A DNA stretch of 64,000 bases from Chaenocephalus aceratus (GCA_023974075.1 CM043800.1:7407453-7471452), one strand, 5' to 3'; shown: positions 26,516 through 39,447, counted from the stretch's first letter. Notes: generated by a model from the sequence alone, not told the origin. A program made the numbers and translations.

Positions 26516-26742
26516 TATTAAAGGGAAATGGAAACACTTTTCAAACTGCTTTCCATGCGACAATATTCCCATTAGGAAATGTATTTATCTAGTCTATTTC
26601 CAATGTAAACGATCGAGATACGCACATTTATTTTTTGAAATACGTGCCTAATGACCATGGGCGCTTCCATTGCTCCGGGACTTTTCCAGTGACGTCACTG
26701 AGTGGGTACGGCTTCCTGGGCCAAAGCTCAATAACAAACAAC

Positions 26743-27120
26743 ATGGCGTGCAATGCACCAGTAGTTTACATTACAAGAAAACGGTCGTCGTCAGGAGTTT
26801 ATTGTATTGCCCCAGGCTGCACAAATGGATTTTATACGAAGAAGGAAGAAGTACATTTCCATAGGCTGCCACTAAAGGATGAGAAGCTGCTCAAAGTCCA
26901 GTCTGGATGCCTGGTTCAATACAAAACATCGGATTTGAAGCCAGGATCTGTTCCCACAATATTCGATTTCTCAACGTATGCAGTCGGGAACACCGACCGT
27001 CCCAGCACGTCGGCCGCGCAAGACAATGACAGTGTCAACAAACGTGAAGTTCGAGCCACCAAACGAGTTGCTTCAGCTGCCGAGAGAGAGGTAAATATTG
27101 CAGCACTACCAGATTACTAG
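26743..27120 (+). pseudogene. THAP-domain protein with an internal deletion
   Basis: The ATG at 26743 opens a 125-residue frame to TAG at 27118-27120. GVYCIAPGCTNGFY has the first cysteine pair and HFHRLPLKDEKLLK the next conserved block. The last block LKPGSVPTIFDF is present. The part between, which should hold the invariant tryptophan and the C-x2-H pair, is missing, so zinc binding is lost. The frame stays open despite the deletion. The tail is basic and Ser/Asp-rich (residues about 85-118). Confidence 0.75.
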
Positions 27121-27324
27121 CTCACACATGTATTTACTGACACAGTGTGACCTTATTAATTAACGCAATCGCGTCCAAACTAAATGGTAGCTATTATTAT
27201 GACGTACAATGGAGAATTGGGGGTGTTCTATAGCTCAACTAATTAAACTGGCATACACACGCTCATCTGTCGAAAACAGCCCTAAAAAGGCTAGTATTGC
27301 TGGACTAGGTGTTCAATGGATGGT

Positions 27325-27634
27325 ATTGCAGGACCCAGAGCGCACGGAGCACAGAGCGGACAGCAGATAACAGAATTGCAGTTGTATTGCTTATAGATTA
27401 TCAGAACATTTCAAAGGGGACACAGCCCCATTGGATATTAACCTATGGATTAACTACATCATCGTTTTTATCGTTGTAATGCCATTGAAGACCAGTTTAG
27501 ACCAGACAATGAGGAAGGTAAGCCGTTAGCCTAGCGCATGTTAGTACCTAGTGCCACTTGTTTTGATGTACGTTTTTGTTGATAACCTCGCGAGTTTGTA
27601 TCTTTCAGTGTTGAGGTGGGATTCTGTGTATTTA
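27325..27634 (+). repeat. Core segment shared with 5508-5834
   Basis: It is nearly identical to the copy in the 4692-6497 element although the two elements have different termini. ATGAGGAAG followed by GTAAGCC could be a tiny first exon plus donor of a lost transposase gene. Confidence 0.85.
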
Positions 27635-27659
27635 CGATCTAAAATATTCATAGTTTATT

Positions 27660-28090
27660 AAATATTAAGGTTCCTTAGACGTTGTTTCCTGCAAATTCCA
27701 CGCAATTTCGGTTCCGTGGGGCCTAAGAGGATAGCAGAGTATGTTTTTATTTTAATTGTTTTGACATTTTCCGATGGCATCACCACACAATTGTTACATG
27801 TACACCAATATGTGTTGTCCATTCGTCCCGGGTTTTGAGCAACATCTTCCTCCTCTGAGACCGAGTCGGTACTGGAACTGGTGGTCCCACTCAGCGAGTT
27901 CAGAACCATCGGTACTTTCGGCGGATTCCGGATCGTATGCCACTCTATTCGACCGAATCGGTTCATAAGCATAGTCCATGGGATGCCTGGTAACTGTAGA
28001 TGCTTCCACATCAATGTCATCTCCCGACGAATAGTCAAATTCATCGTTCAAAACGTTCATCTCATTGCAAAATTCCTCCATCGCTGCCAT
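27660..28090 (-). pseudogene. P2X7-tail-like zinc-domain protein, decayed
   Basis: On the minus strand the ATG at 28090 gives MAAMEEFCNEMNVLNDEFDY and an acidic/serine region. After a frame change SVSEEEDVAQNPGR leads to NTYWCTCNNCVVMPSE, resembling the WCxCGxC cysteine motif of the P2X7 C-terminal domain found in many fish multicopy genes. A further block GICRKQRLRNL follows after what may be an intron or a break. Two frames are needed, so it is probably dead. Confidence 0.6.
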
Positions 28091-28339
28091 ATCTGCTACG
28101 TTGTGTTGACTTCCGGTATGGATACCCGGAGCGAAGACCCATCCAGTGACGTCACCATTTGGGACTCCCCTAATGGTGGCGGCCTGGTCCCGGAATTCCC
28201 CACCCGGCCGGCGGATAATTAATTTTCTTTTGGTGAGTAATATCATATACAATAACTATTACGATCAATATCCATTGTAAAATGAATAAACTACCGGAAT
28301 ATTATAGCTGTAATTGGTGTTTCCTTTCCCCTTTAACAC

Positions 28340-29630
28340 CAAGTGGGACTTTAGTGCTTAAAAGGATACATTTGGATGTATACGTCATTGTCTCCTTACC
28401 TTTGAGTGAACCTCTCTTCCCTCTCTTTGAATGTGTCCTTGCCTCTCTCACAATATGTTTGCAATCCATCTGTAATATTGTCCTTCTGATTTCCCATTTC
28501 CATGTATCTATTGATATTTCTCTCACTCTGTACAGATGACGTCTATTACATGTAGGCTTAGTTAAAGTTTTTCGGGGGGAGTTTTTCCTTATCCGAGGGT
28601 CAAGGATAAAGGATGTCATATTGAGAAAGTTTGATGAAATGTTGCTGCATTGTTTTTTCTTTGCTTTCTTGTGTGGCCTGTACAGAGCACACAAACACAC
28701 ATAACTATTTTGTCAATGTACTATTGTTACAGTGGCTACACAAAGCCTGCTAGCTAGTTTTAAGAACAACAGGAAACCCGGAAAACTAAGTTAGCGTCAA
28801 TGACAAATCAGAATGTGCACTTTTCTTTCACATGCACAATCTGCAACACAGCAAACACTAAATGTTACCAACATGGCTCTTCACCATAACCTCTCTTTAT
28901 CCATGGAGTGAATTTCAACTTTGCCTAGCATAGCTTAGCATTAGCCTGTAGCCACATAACTTGGGAGCAGGACTGTTTAACCTATATTTATTTACTGTAG
29001 TTTTACTGATGGCTTTATTATTGTAATGACGGTTTATTCAGGCTATTAAAAAGCCACATGGCTAAGTTAATGTATTGCAGACACAAGGCGTTAACCACCT
29101 TTTCTAACCCGGAACTATTATCCTGCACAGATCACATCCAATATGATTACAAGTTATTTTGTTCTGAACAAGGACACGCAAAGCCATCTTTGATTCTGCC
29201 ATATTTACAGTTTTAGATTTTTCAATTAATGCTTTTTGGAATATACATTCCAGGTTGTTTACAAAAGTGTTGCCACAATAAGGTGATTCAATGTAAGATA
29301 ATTCGTTCTTATTGATACAAACTGAATTTCGAACGTGATCCTAATCTTAATTATTGTAATTATGATTCATAATTAATATTTTCCCTGATAGCTATATTAA
29401 TGCCTTTTGAGCTACTGCACTTATATAATTTAGCTCCACATTCTTATCAACGCCTATTGATAAAATGATTAAATAAAATGAATAGTTTAATGATATGAAT
29501 TATTATTTCAAATTGTAAAAATACCAACTTGGTAATTTTACCTCCAAACATGAATTCCACCAACAAACAGTTTGTTCACTACATGTGTTTGTTATGATAA
29601 TTAATCTAATCTAAAATAATAGAATATATG
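28340..29630. other. No gene recognised
   Basis: AT-rich sequence without transposon ends. A 132-residue minus frame (28302-28700) overlaps the transposon end and lacks family resemblance. Confidence 0.4.
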
Positions 29631-29639
29631 AATGAATAC

Positions 29640-31380
29640 AAACAAGATTGACTGACAAGGATAAGGAAGAGGAAAATATGGATGTTGTATCCAACAGTTT
29701 CAATGATTTCTTTGTAAATGTTGGACCTGAATTAGCAGGCAAAATCCCTGATGGAGGAACATCAGAAAAAAAGCTGGAAAACGTAATAAAACGTAATCCT
29801 TTCTCAATGTTCCTCACAGCAGTGGATGAAAGGGAAGTAGTTGATATTGTAACGAAATGTAAAAACAAAAAATCTACCGATTGTGATGACATTGACATGA
29901 CTGTATTAAAAAAGGTTATAGATGTTATTTCAAAACCATTCACACACATATGTAACTTATCATTCCAAACTGGTGCATTTCCTAACAAAATGAAAATAGC
30001 AAAAGTCATACCTTTGTTCAAAGCTGGGAACAAACATCACTTCACAAACTATAGACCTGTCTCACTTCTACCACAATTCTCAAAACTTCTTGAAAAGCTT
30101 TTCAATAACAGACTGGACAATTTCGTAGAAAAACACAAACTTCTCACCGAAAGTCAATACGGATTCAGAGCCAATAGATCAACATCGATGGCTTTAATAG
30201 ACTCACTTGAAGAAATTACTAGCTCAATTGACCAAAAGAAACATGCCATTGGAATATTCATTGACCTAAAAAAAGCATTTGACACAATTAATCATGACAT
30301 ATTAATAAAGAAACTGGAACGTTATGGAATCAGAGGTGTAGTTTTGGAATAGGTAGGGAGTTATTTAACCAACAGGCAACAGTTTGTGAAGCTGGGAGAG
30401 TGTTGTTCTTCATATTTGGACATTACATGCGGTGTCCCCCAGGGGTCAGTATTGGGGCCGAAACTATTTATTATGTATATTAATTAAATATGCAATGTAT
30501 CAACAGTACTCAAGTTTGTTTTGTTTGCTGATGACACTAATATATTTTGTCCTGGGGACAATGTACAGCTACTATTGGAAGAGATCACAGCTGAAATATG
30601 CAAACTAAAGTTATGGCTAAACAGTAATAAGTTATCATTAAACTTGAATAAAACAACATTAATCATATTTGGAAATAGCAATACACTAGCATCCATTAAG
30701 ATAGATGGGATTTTCATTGAGAGAGTTAAAGAACATACATTCCTTGGAATCACAATTGATGAGAAACTGAGCTGGAAACCACACATAAAACATATTCATT
30801 CCAAAGTCTCAAGAAGTATTGCAATGTTAAACAAGGCAAAACAGATTATTGATCAAAATTCCCTCTACATTCTTTACTGTTCTTTAAGTTACTGTGCAGA
30901 GGTTTGGGGCAGTAATTATAAAACTACAACATTTATTTTACAAAAAAGAGCAATAAGACTTATTATAAATATCAGCTGTAGGGATCATACAAACCCATTA
31001 TTCTTAGAGCTAAAATTATTAAAACTGTCAGATCTTGTTGAATTCCAAATTGCACAAATCATGTTTAAGGCAAAAAACGTTCAATGACCTGAATATTCAG
31101 ATATTGTTCAATGAAAGACAAGGGAATTATTATTTACGTGGTTCATTTATATTCACTAATGTTAGGGTGCGCACAACAAAGAGAAGTTTTTGTGTTTCTG
31201 TTTGTGGGGTGAAGATCTGGAACAATGTGAGGGAGGAGCTAAAGGGATGTCCAAACATCAAACTATTCAAAAAGAGGTATAAAGACACCATTCTCACAAG
31301 GTACTGCTAAACCATAACTGTTATGTACTTGTTTTGTATTCTATTTATGAATTTGTGTTTGTATGAATTTGTGTATGTAC

Positions 31381-31435
<55 letters not shown>

Positions 31436-31808
31436 TATAGAGACCATTCTACTAACTTGCATGTATATATTATATGAATGATTATATAAATTATTCAAGG
31501 TTAAAGTATACATTGATATTGTATGTTAACATATATTAAGATGTAAAAAGAAAAGCGAGAAGGGGTCGGATTAAATAAGTGTAAACTTCTTCCAACCCCT
31601 TTTCGGACGTGTAATTACCTAAAGTGTTGTTGTTTATAGATATCAGACAATGATACTACAGACTATTCAATTATTAATTACATATTTCGTTTTGTTATTG
31701 CATTCATTTGTATAGTACTGTATCATGTCTGTATCATCTTTTGTTTCATTTGTATTTTCTTTGGTTTTACATGCTCGAAAAAAATAAATAAACTAAACTA
31801 AACTAAAC
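29640..31808 (+). mobile_element. 5'-truncated non-LTR retrotransposon (Jockey/CR1-group LINE)
   Basis: It runs from just before the reverse transcriptase to a 3' UTR with CTTCTTCCAACCCCTTTTCG and a tail of AACTA units. An AT array of about 45 bp (31389-31432) lies in the 3' UTR. It is the likely source family of the fragment at 42005-42220. Confidence 0.85.
29648..31310 (+). pseudogene. LINE reverse transcriptase with stops and frame breaks
   Basis: RT motifs in order are KVIPLFKAGNKHHFTNYRPV, YGFRANRSTSMALIDSLEEI, GIFIDLKKAFDTINHDIL, CGVPQGSVLGPKLF and the catalytic FADDTNIF at about 30521. The frame is broken by TAG near 30349-30351, TAA near 30484, a small deletion near 30885 (CSLSYCAEVWG) and a frame change near 31085. 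The C-terminal part ends KIWNNVREELKGCPNIKLFK. It is non-functional but nearly full RT length. Confidence 0.85.
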
Positions 31809-31809
31809 T

Positions 31810-33565
31810 GCAGCTTCAAACTATATGTTACAGTCTTGATGCCATGGCCCTAGTTAAAGTGTTCTCTATGTGCTTGTGCGCTCTAAGTATTACCTTTGTG
31901 AAATGTGTTGCCACTGATGAGGGGGCTACATCGAACACAACCACATGTTCAGCCTCATTGCTTTGTACTGTTGATGGGGAATGTGTTGGGAGAGGCAGGA
32001 CAAGGTGTTTTGTGCAATGAAACAGGGTGTTGTTGTACAGCAGGAGCCGTGAGTGTGTCCCTGAGTGTGTGAGAGTGCAGGGCTGAACAGATATAATCAG
32101 CGTGTGTGGATGCAGAGGTAATAACTCCACAGGGGGAAAGCTGGGGAAGTGAATCTGTCTCTGTCATGAAGACATGGAGCAATCAGGAAAAACCCCAGCC
32201 AGCAGAAAAAGAAGCAGCAGTTAGGAGCTCAGGAAGTGGATCACCTGTGTGGAGGAAGGCCAATGTGAGAAACCATATTAATAGCATATACTTATTCTAT
32301 CATTCATGAGTTTTCCGTTTGCTTTAGAAAGGGATGACTGCACATGGCTGAAGCGTCTCTTTGGACAGCCACTCTTTGAGTCTATAAAAACTGAATTAAG
32401 CAAGGGCTACATTGAGCAAGTTAATAAATGAGGTCAATTATATTTAGCAGAATGCAAAACACGCTGCTGAAATGGTTCCAAAATGAAGGGACTGCCAGTA
32501 GTGCATTAAAATCACAAAACTCTTTGAATGATAGTCTGTTAAGTTGTCCAGCAGCAGACACACTAACAGTACACCAGATCAAATGTATATGTGATGTATT
32601 GGAACATATGGCATATTTTTAATATAGCCTTGTTTGCATAATCACATGACTCTCGGTAGAGTGCTAACTTGCACTCACAATGATGAAATGACCTTCTTAG
32701 GGTATGAGTAAGGGTCTTATGGGAAGCTGCAACGCCGGCCAGATGGAGAACTGTTTGGACCAAACCAATTTTGCTTTCGGGGGTGGCCAACGAGATAAAG
32801 AACAAACAAAGCGCTGTTCACTCAGACTTGCCAGACTTTTGCCCAGTGTGTTTGTGACTAAATAATAAAAGACAACTTATTGAGTCAATGAGTTTGAATA
32901 GCATGATTTCCACCACAGTTTCACCACTTTCCACTCTAAGGAAACGGCCCATTGAGGAGCATGAGAATTGCCATGGGCCTTGCCGGAGCTCTGCTTTCTC
33001 TGAGTGCCATTGGACCAAGAAGAATTAACATGAAGACATGTGGACTGAGAGATAACTATTGATCTGGATCGTCATACTGCATCATCAGCTCTTCTGTTTT
33101 AATTTCCTTTCACTCTCTGATTGATCAAGGAAAATGCATCCACTCTCCATCCACCAACACAAGATCCTGTGGTTGGGCTGCCATGCTTCAGAGCTCATAG
33201 GAACCGCAGCAGTTTAAATAGAAGCAGGCTGAGGCACCATCTGGTTGTTTGGCTAATGGACCTATCGGCTTTTTCACAAAACAAAGACAACAGCCTGTCA
33301 ATCACACCAAAGTTCATTTAAACACGTTAGGTGTGGAAGCTCACTGTTTGCTCTGAGGATTCATTCATAACCAATCATTATTAACACATGGACATACCTG
33401 CTTATAAATCAATTATTACACAATATGTTATGACCAGTATAACTTTGTTTGATGATGGATTATCTTTTATCTTTCCCATAAACATGTCTTTCAGCACTTA
33501 TTGTATGAACATTTATATTTTTTATAGAAAGTGCATTTAGGGGAAGACAGAGGCCTTTATCATCT
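31810..33565. other. No gene recognised
   Basis: Unique-looking sequence. Short frames at 31828-32309 overlap on both strands and lack family resemblance. Confidence 0.4.
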
Positions 33566-33569
33566 AATG

Positions 33570-34618
33570 CAGTGGTTCCCAAACTTTTTCTGTCAGGCCC
33601 CCCCTTTGGAGAAAAAAAAAAGTCGGGCCCCCCCAACACAAATAGTCAGGCTCAGTGGCGGCGCCAGAGATTTCTTTTGGGGGTGCTGTGGGGTAGCTTG
33701 ACGTTTCATAGAGGGTGCTCAAACATTTAGGGTTTCCCATTAATGTCCCGGGCGCTACACTGGAATGTTCTACTGCAACACTCCCAATGCAAATACACAG
33801 TGTACCCGCGACTGTCACACTGAAGGCTCGACAATCAGCTCACGGCATAAGCAGGGGTAAAGTGCTATTATTATAGGTGGTGTGTGGATCTCACGTAGGG
33901 GGGTCCGGGGGCATGCCCCATTTTTAAATATTGAAGTTGAAAGCATCAATCTGGTGCACGTTGAGAGCAAAATGAAGAGATCTATGGATACATCTCTCAA
34001 CACCCAGATGAAACAGAACTGTAAACAGATTTTCTTTATGGATATTTTACAAATCATCCTTTTAAACTTTATTCTTTTTTTACTGCCATATAGTATTTCA
34101 TACCTGTTTTTCATTTATTCTCTTATTTTTTTATAACTATAATGATCATATAAACGTGTGCCTCGGAAATAATTGTTTACATTAATGGTGACCAAGACGT
34201 TTGAGACCCACTGAGATAACACTGAGAGAGTCCTTTAGCTCACTGAGTCTCTGAGTCTGACAGGAGAGGACTCTTCTCCACTTTGTTGTTGAAAAAACTC
34301 CTTATATCCGTTAGCGTAGCTCGCTAGCACCAGAAGCTAACAACAACGATCTCTGGTACCGGTGCGCTCTCTCTCTCACTTGCGCACGCACACAAAATGG
34401 CTCGTTTCACACACACAGAGCCAAGCTTTAATGAAACACAGAGACCCAGACGTAACAGTACAGTACTGTATCATATTATTTTCGAATCAATAATTTTTCA
34501 AATTATGATTTTTTTTTTTATCTTTTTTGTTTTATAACCATTTTTCCTCCTGGTCTCTCGCGCCCCCCCCTGTCATGCCTCTGCGCCCCCCCAGGGGCCC
34601 CCACTTTGGGAACCACTG
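33570..34618. mobile_element. Non-autonomous hAT element with a nested hAT-derived insertion
   Basis: The termini CAGTGGTTCCCAAACTTTTT and, inverted, CAGTGGTTCCCAAAGTGGGG are flanked by the perfect duplication ATCTAATG (33562-33569 and 34619-34626). Inside, from about 33653 (CAGTGGCGGCGCCAG) to about 34190, lies an inverted copy of the 8942/23602 family. Confidence 0.92.
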
Positions 34619-34629
34619 ATCTAATGCAA

Positions 34630-35145
34630 TGTGTCCCAAATTACTTGAATATGAGATAAATAGTTACAAAAAGTGAGGTGCAAAAAGGTTCAATCTAGAA
34701 CAGCTCGGTTTGTGGGTTTGAATGTGATTGACCTGTAAACGTCTTCTCCTGTGTTTAAGTCAGACATTCTGTACAGTATGTGTTTAGGATCAGTTGAAAG
34801 GCTGCACAGTTAGAAGGCAAGTCATGTTGAAGGGTTAGCATCTGGTGCTTATTTAAGACCACATTCAAGATTTAAACTGAGATGAAGTAAAAATGGCCTG
34901 ACTCCAGAAAAAATCTGTATTATCTGGGGATCTTCCACATCCATGGGGCCATAGAGCAAGCATACTTCCGTTTCCCTTAACCACCGCCTCACATAACGAC
35001 CTAATAACTGAAATAATGCCTTAGATATAAGGGCTTGTTCTTACAAGTTGATTTACGTTTGAATTTTTTTTTAAAGACGCCTCTCTCCCAGTGTAAGGAA
35101 TAGTAAAAATTATTTTTGGACCCAATGAAATCAGTATATGAAAGT
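34630..35145. other. No recognised feature
   Basis: No coding or repeat structure seen. Confidence 0.4.
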
Positions 35146-35149
35146 GTTG

Positions 35150-35336
35150 CGGCTGTGGCTCAGTAGAGTGCTGGACTTCGAATCAGGTGGTGGCAAGTTC
35201 GAGTCCCACTGCAGTCAGCATGTCATTGTGTCCCTGGGCAAGACACTTCACCCCAAATTGCTCCTGTGGGGATTGCCCACAGTACTGAATGTATGTTAGT
35301 CGCTTTGGATAACATTTAACATAAAATGTAATGTTG
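35150..35336 (+). mobile_element. tRNA-derived SINE
   Basis: A-box-like GTGGCTCAGTAGAGTGC and B-box-like AAGTTCGAGTCCCACTGCA are followed by GACACTTCACCCCAAATTGC, TGTGGGGATTGCCCACAG and a TAGTCGCTTTGGATAA tail. Same family as 262-448 and 57787-57987. Confidence 0.85.
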
Positions 35337-35339
35337 CCA

Positions 35340-36510
35340 CTACGAACATTTGCTTCAACACCCGGCTCTCTTTCTGGAGGCTTGGTTATTATCCGAGCAA
35401 AAGAAACAGAGAAATGTACCTGGAAGTGAAGTGAGTGGAGCCCCACAGAGCTGCCCCCCTGCAGCCTAAACAGGGCATTGTTCTAGACCCTCCACAGGAC
35501 ACCCCACAGTGTCTCTGCACAGAGAGGTACATCAGGTGCGCTGCAGATCTATACTCTGAATGTCAGAGCTCAGTGAAAGGCTTTGTGTTCCAGGCTGCCA
35601 GCAGGAAACAGGTTGCACTTGAAAAGCTGTGACCATGGCAATACCAGACTAATGTCGTGAGGAAGTTGTTGCCATGGCGAGCATCCTGTGTTTAAAGAAG
35701 AGTGCAGTCCATTATTGGTGGGGAGGGAGGGTGTTGCCATGGGGACCAGGTCATCTGGTGAAGAATAGGGCAACACAGATCTGTGGGGTTTGTCAGGAGA
35801 AAAATATCATTCATCTGGAGTCGCCATGGTGATGCTTGTGACCTGATCACCAGGTTGGTCTCAAACGTCTGTATTATTGATATCATTAGCTCCTGTCTCA
35901 TCACGCTTGATGTCACTCATGCTGTAAAAAGCTTTCAGTGCAATTTCTGTCCCATTTTTCTTAAACAGGAAAAATCGACTCAGATTTTCGAGCATGAAAG
36001 ACTCAGTGATATTCACAGCATTAAAATCCCATCGGCATTTTCAGCCTTAATAATTGAGTTAATCATGTTGATGCCGTTTCGGATATTGAAATAATGAGTG
36101 AAAGAAAAACAGTTCTTATCATTTATTACACATTCTTATGTAATCAGATACAGCTGCTCAGATGCCAACGTGTTCAGTATTGAGTAAGAAGTGTTTTACT
36201 GTTTTATACTTTTCAAGTGTTAACAGTATATGCCCATAATCATGAGGGAGAAAACACGTGTTTGTTTGACAGACTGTGCAACCCCAGCTATGTCTACCTT
36301 AATATGCTCCTTACTCAGCAGACCAGTCCTCTCGTGTGCTATTATGCACCAGCTATCCTCTATATGAATGTTGCCTATAGAGAAGGGAATTATTGTGTTC
36401 CTCATGTGGGGTCACCATTTTGCTCTCTTATTCATTCTGCATAATTGTTTTCCTTTAATAACATGATCCCATCCATTTGACTTGGGGTACACAAAGCTTT
36501 TGGTTGGCCT
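35340..36510. other. No gene recognised
   Basis: Unique-looking sequence of balanced composition. Short frames are not conserved-looking. Could include regulatory sequence for the gene interval, but nothing specific is visible. Confidence 0.4.
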
Positions 36511-36517
36511 TCTCTCC

Positions 36518-36900
36518 TGTTTAAAGGGGCCCTATGCTGCTCTTCTTCTTCACATCAGTATGTAGTGTCTCTACTGGGACATGTCTCCATGCTCTAATGT
36601 TCAAAAAGCTCTTTATTTTTCTCATACGTGCTGCAGCACCTCTTTTCACCCTCTGTCTGAAACCAGAGCCCAGTCTCCTCTGTTGTGATTGGTCAACTGC
36701 TTAGAGATGACCCAGCCCTTAGAAATCAACGTACAATGTGATGGAAAGCAAGCCAATAGATGTCACTATGTTACGGAAGTAAACAAACAAGTGCAATGGA
36801 GGTGTTTCAGGCAGGGGGGGGGGAAACTCCCTCATGAGGGAACACAGGGATGGTAGCCTTTGCAGACCATTTATATTCACACGCTACATTAAAGGGAAAC
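36518..36900 (+). mobile_element. MITE of the TTAA family
   Basis: TTTAAAGGGGCCCTATGCTG begins the copy, followed by AATGTTCAAAAAGCTCTTTA and AACCAGAGCCCAGTCTCCTC. It matches 24530-24897 inverted. The right border is unclear. Confidence 0.6.
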
Positions 36901-37132
36901 AGATGCTGCTCTCTCTGGATGTTGGGACCTGCTGCTCCGACCCGGTGACCCCGCACAGCACTCATGCTGCGGACACTTATGTTTCTCCAGGCAAACACAC
37001 ACTTTGTGCACACACACACCACAGGGCACCAGCTCCTCACCGTCCCCTCACACTCACTCCATCCTAACTGTTATCTGCCACAGTGTTTCCCTCTGCAGAA
37101 ACAGGATGAAATCGGAGATTGTCAAAACATCT

Positions 37133-38618
37133 TTTATTTGAATACAAACTCAAAGCACAGCGTACATTTATGGTAAAATACATCATTTGATGCTGGAGAA
37201 ATATCTATAAAGGATCCATTTTCAATAAACATTAACAACTGTTTACAAAAGCATTTCTGATAAGGCCTTCAAATCAATACTGATAAATAATGTGAAATAT
37301 GAAATACACTCTCTTTACATACGGAAAAAGCTCATGGCATGCTCCCGTCTCTCTTGGATAAAAACCATTTTCAGCAGGTTTGAGAAGGCAAATATACAAA
37401 TGAAAAACATCAACATGAATAAAATGATTTCAGCATTATGTGTTTGGCACTGCAAGCCAGACACGTTCGTGGAGATCAGGTATCGCTGCGTGTCAAAAAC
37501 AAGAACACACACACACAGAAAGCTATCACTTGGATGAAGGGGTTCATGCAGCGAAGAAGCCAGATGGAAATAACCTGAGTCATACAGCACGTTTAGTGAC
37601 TGGGGTTAATATCCACGTTCAGTCTGCACACTCATTGGCTACAATACACTCCAAATGAAGGTCAATAAATATCTATACTTGGCAGCGCTCATTATAATAT
37701 GTATTTGGTAGAAAATCAATAAATAAGTTCCCTTTTTCCTCACTGTGTTGGTTTTGTTGGCATTATTTTGTATCGTTATCTCAAATGTATTTTCTGACAA
37801 ATCGTCTCTGGAACTTGAGTTCTCCAATCCTTTACAGCCTCATGCAACGCATATTTTTGCGAATGATATTCATGATATGCACAGGGGGAAATGGCGGTGT
37901 AGTAATACTAAATCATCTTCCGATCGTAGCCTCATTTAAACCACTCAGAATAATAACCTCAGTGTGATCACGTGTTCTGGGTCTATTTCTTCTGGTTCGA
38001 GACCATTTGTCCTAATGAAGGTAGCGCTGCAGTCACATGATGCACGGTGAACCGGCTGTGCAATGACGTGTTTCTATGGAGAGAATAGTGGCAACTAGGC
38101 GGGAGCGCTTCCCTCGACGTTGCGCACCACTTGAAATTGTCACCAGGCGCTGCGTATAAAATTCAGATCATTTCTACTTTGACCTTGTTTGTCATTGAGC
38201 TGTCGGTGACTGACTGATCAGATAACAGCTGTGTGTAGCGGCGCAAGCCTTTACAACACATAGAACTGTCACCCGCACATTTAAATGTGTAGATATTTAA
38301 CCCTGCTGTGTACATTTATACTGTTACTACATGCTTATTTTGTTGTTATTATTATTATCCGTGTGTGTATTCTCATGTGTGCTTTGTGTTACTGTCTTAT
38401 TCTGTTGCTGCTTTAACACCTGCATTTCCCAATGGGGATCAATACGAGTCCATCTTATCTTAAGCTAGCAGGGGAGGCAACCATTAGTAGCACAGCCAGG
38501 CTCTGCCCCCCCAACACCACGGCGCGATAAGAGCTAATCGTGTCATCGTGTGAAAGCAGCTTTAATCCTAATATTACAACATACACACACAGACCGAGTT
38601 CTTCCCACTTTGAGCCAA

Positions 38619-38649
<31 letters not shown>

Positions 38650-39447
38650 GCCCTCTCCTCCCTCCTCTCAGCGTGCACACAGCCAGCTGCAGAGACAAAG
38701 GCTTCTCTGGTGTGCGGCGCCCCAGCCTCCAGCCTCCACCAGGACGCACGCTGTGCAGCTGCTTTGTAATGCTTATGCTTCTGGAATGCGATCGTCACCT
38801 ATCAACAAAGGCTTGAATGTGACTAGACATTTTTGGTCATTAAGTGCTTTGATTTCACTTTCAAAGTTTGGCAAACATAAGAAACAAAGTGGGTTTCTCC
38901 ACAGTGCAATAAAGTATAAAAAGCAGCTTTCATATCCGAACCTTCGCGTTTTGATCCTCTAAAAACACCCAGTCGTGACAGCATGGGGTTTTGGATCTGG
39001 AGAAGAGCTACGAGGACGCGCAGTGCTGTGTCTGCGCGCCTGGCCTCTGCACTGTGGAGCTGTGACGCGGATACGCACTGGATCCATATGGAGAGCTCCA
39101 TACGCTGAATCATATTTACATTCAGTAAGCATGCATGAGTATGCTTCATCGTGATTATCCTGTGTCTTCAGTAAATGATTCGTGGTATAAATGCTGTCTT
39201 TATCCTAAATAACTGCATGAGAATAGTGATATTCAGAAGATACTAAATAACAATTTGCATAATTAGCAGATAACAGCTTGAATAATGATAATACGGAAGT
39301 TGAGGTTCTGGCACAGGTATGGATCCAGAACCGGTCCCTCCACCAGTCGGTGCTCCTCTACAGCAGCTCATTGGTCAGCAGCGTTCCCTTTGTGATGTCC
39401 AGCATGAGCAGCGCCTGACCGCACGGAGCCGTCTGCACGCGCTGTGT
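37133..39447 (-). other. HACE1 3' flank, probable 3' UTR of uncertain length
   Basis: No canonical AATAAA occurs on the minus strand close to the stop. The nearest candidates are ATTAAA (plus-strand TTTAAT at 38561-38566) and AATAAA (plus-strand TTTATT at 37133-37138). The stretch contains a short GT array (38620-38648) and a LINE-like tail near 38330-38465, so a long 3' UTR is possible but unproven. No second gene was recognised here. Confidence 0.3.
38330..38465 (+). mobile_element. LINE 3' tail
   Basis: CACCTGCATTTCCCAATGGG, then GATCAATACGAGTCCATC and TTATCTTA, resembles the usual 3' end of a fish LINE with a TCTTA-type tail. 5'-truncated. Confidence 0.5.

Larger units (their letters stand above)
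26522..28332. mobile_element. TTAA-flanked DNA transposon with THAP and P2X7-tail-like frames
   Basis: TTAA (26518-26521) is followed by AGGGAAATGGAAACAC, and the right end reads GTGTTTCCTTTCCCCT then TTAA (28333-28336). Sub-terminal inverted GTGACGTCACT motifs lie at about 26690 and 28150. It carries a THAP-like frame (plus) and a P2X7-tail-like frame (minus) that converge on the shared core at 27325-27634. TTAA targeting plus THAP is known for Kolobok transposons, so Kolobok-like is my inference. The length is 1811 bp. Confidence 0.8.

Noticed and set aside
28302..28700. 132-residue minus-strand frame
   Set aside because: It crosses the border of the TTAA element and has no family resemblance.
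35150..35240. Possible tRNA gene
   Set aside because: The A and B boxes are there, but no cloverleaf of proper length can be drawn and the same body and tail recur at 262-448 and 57787-57987, so it is a SINE.
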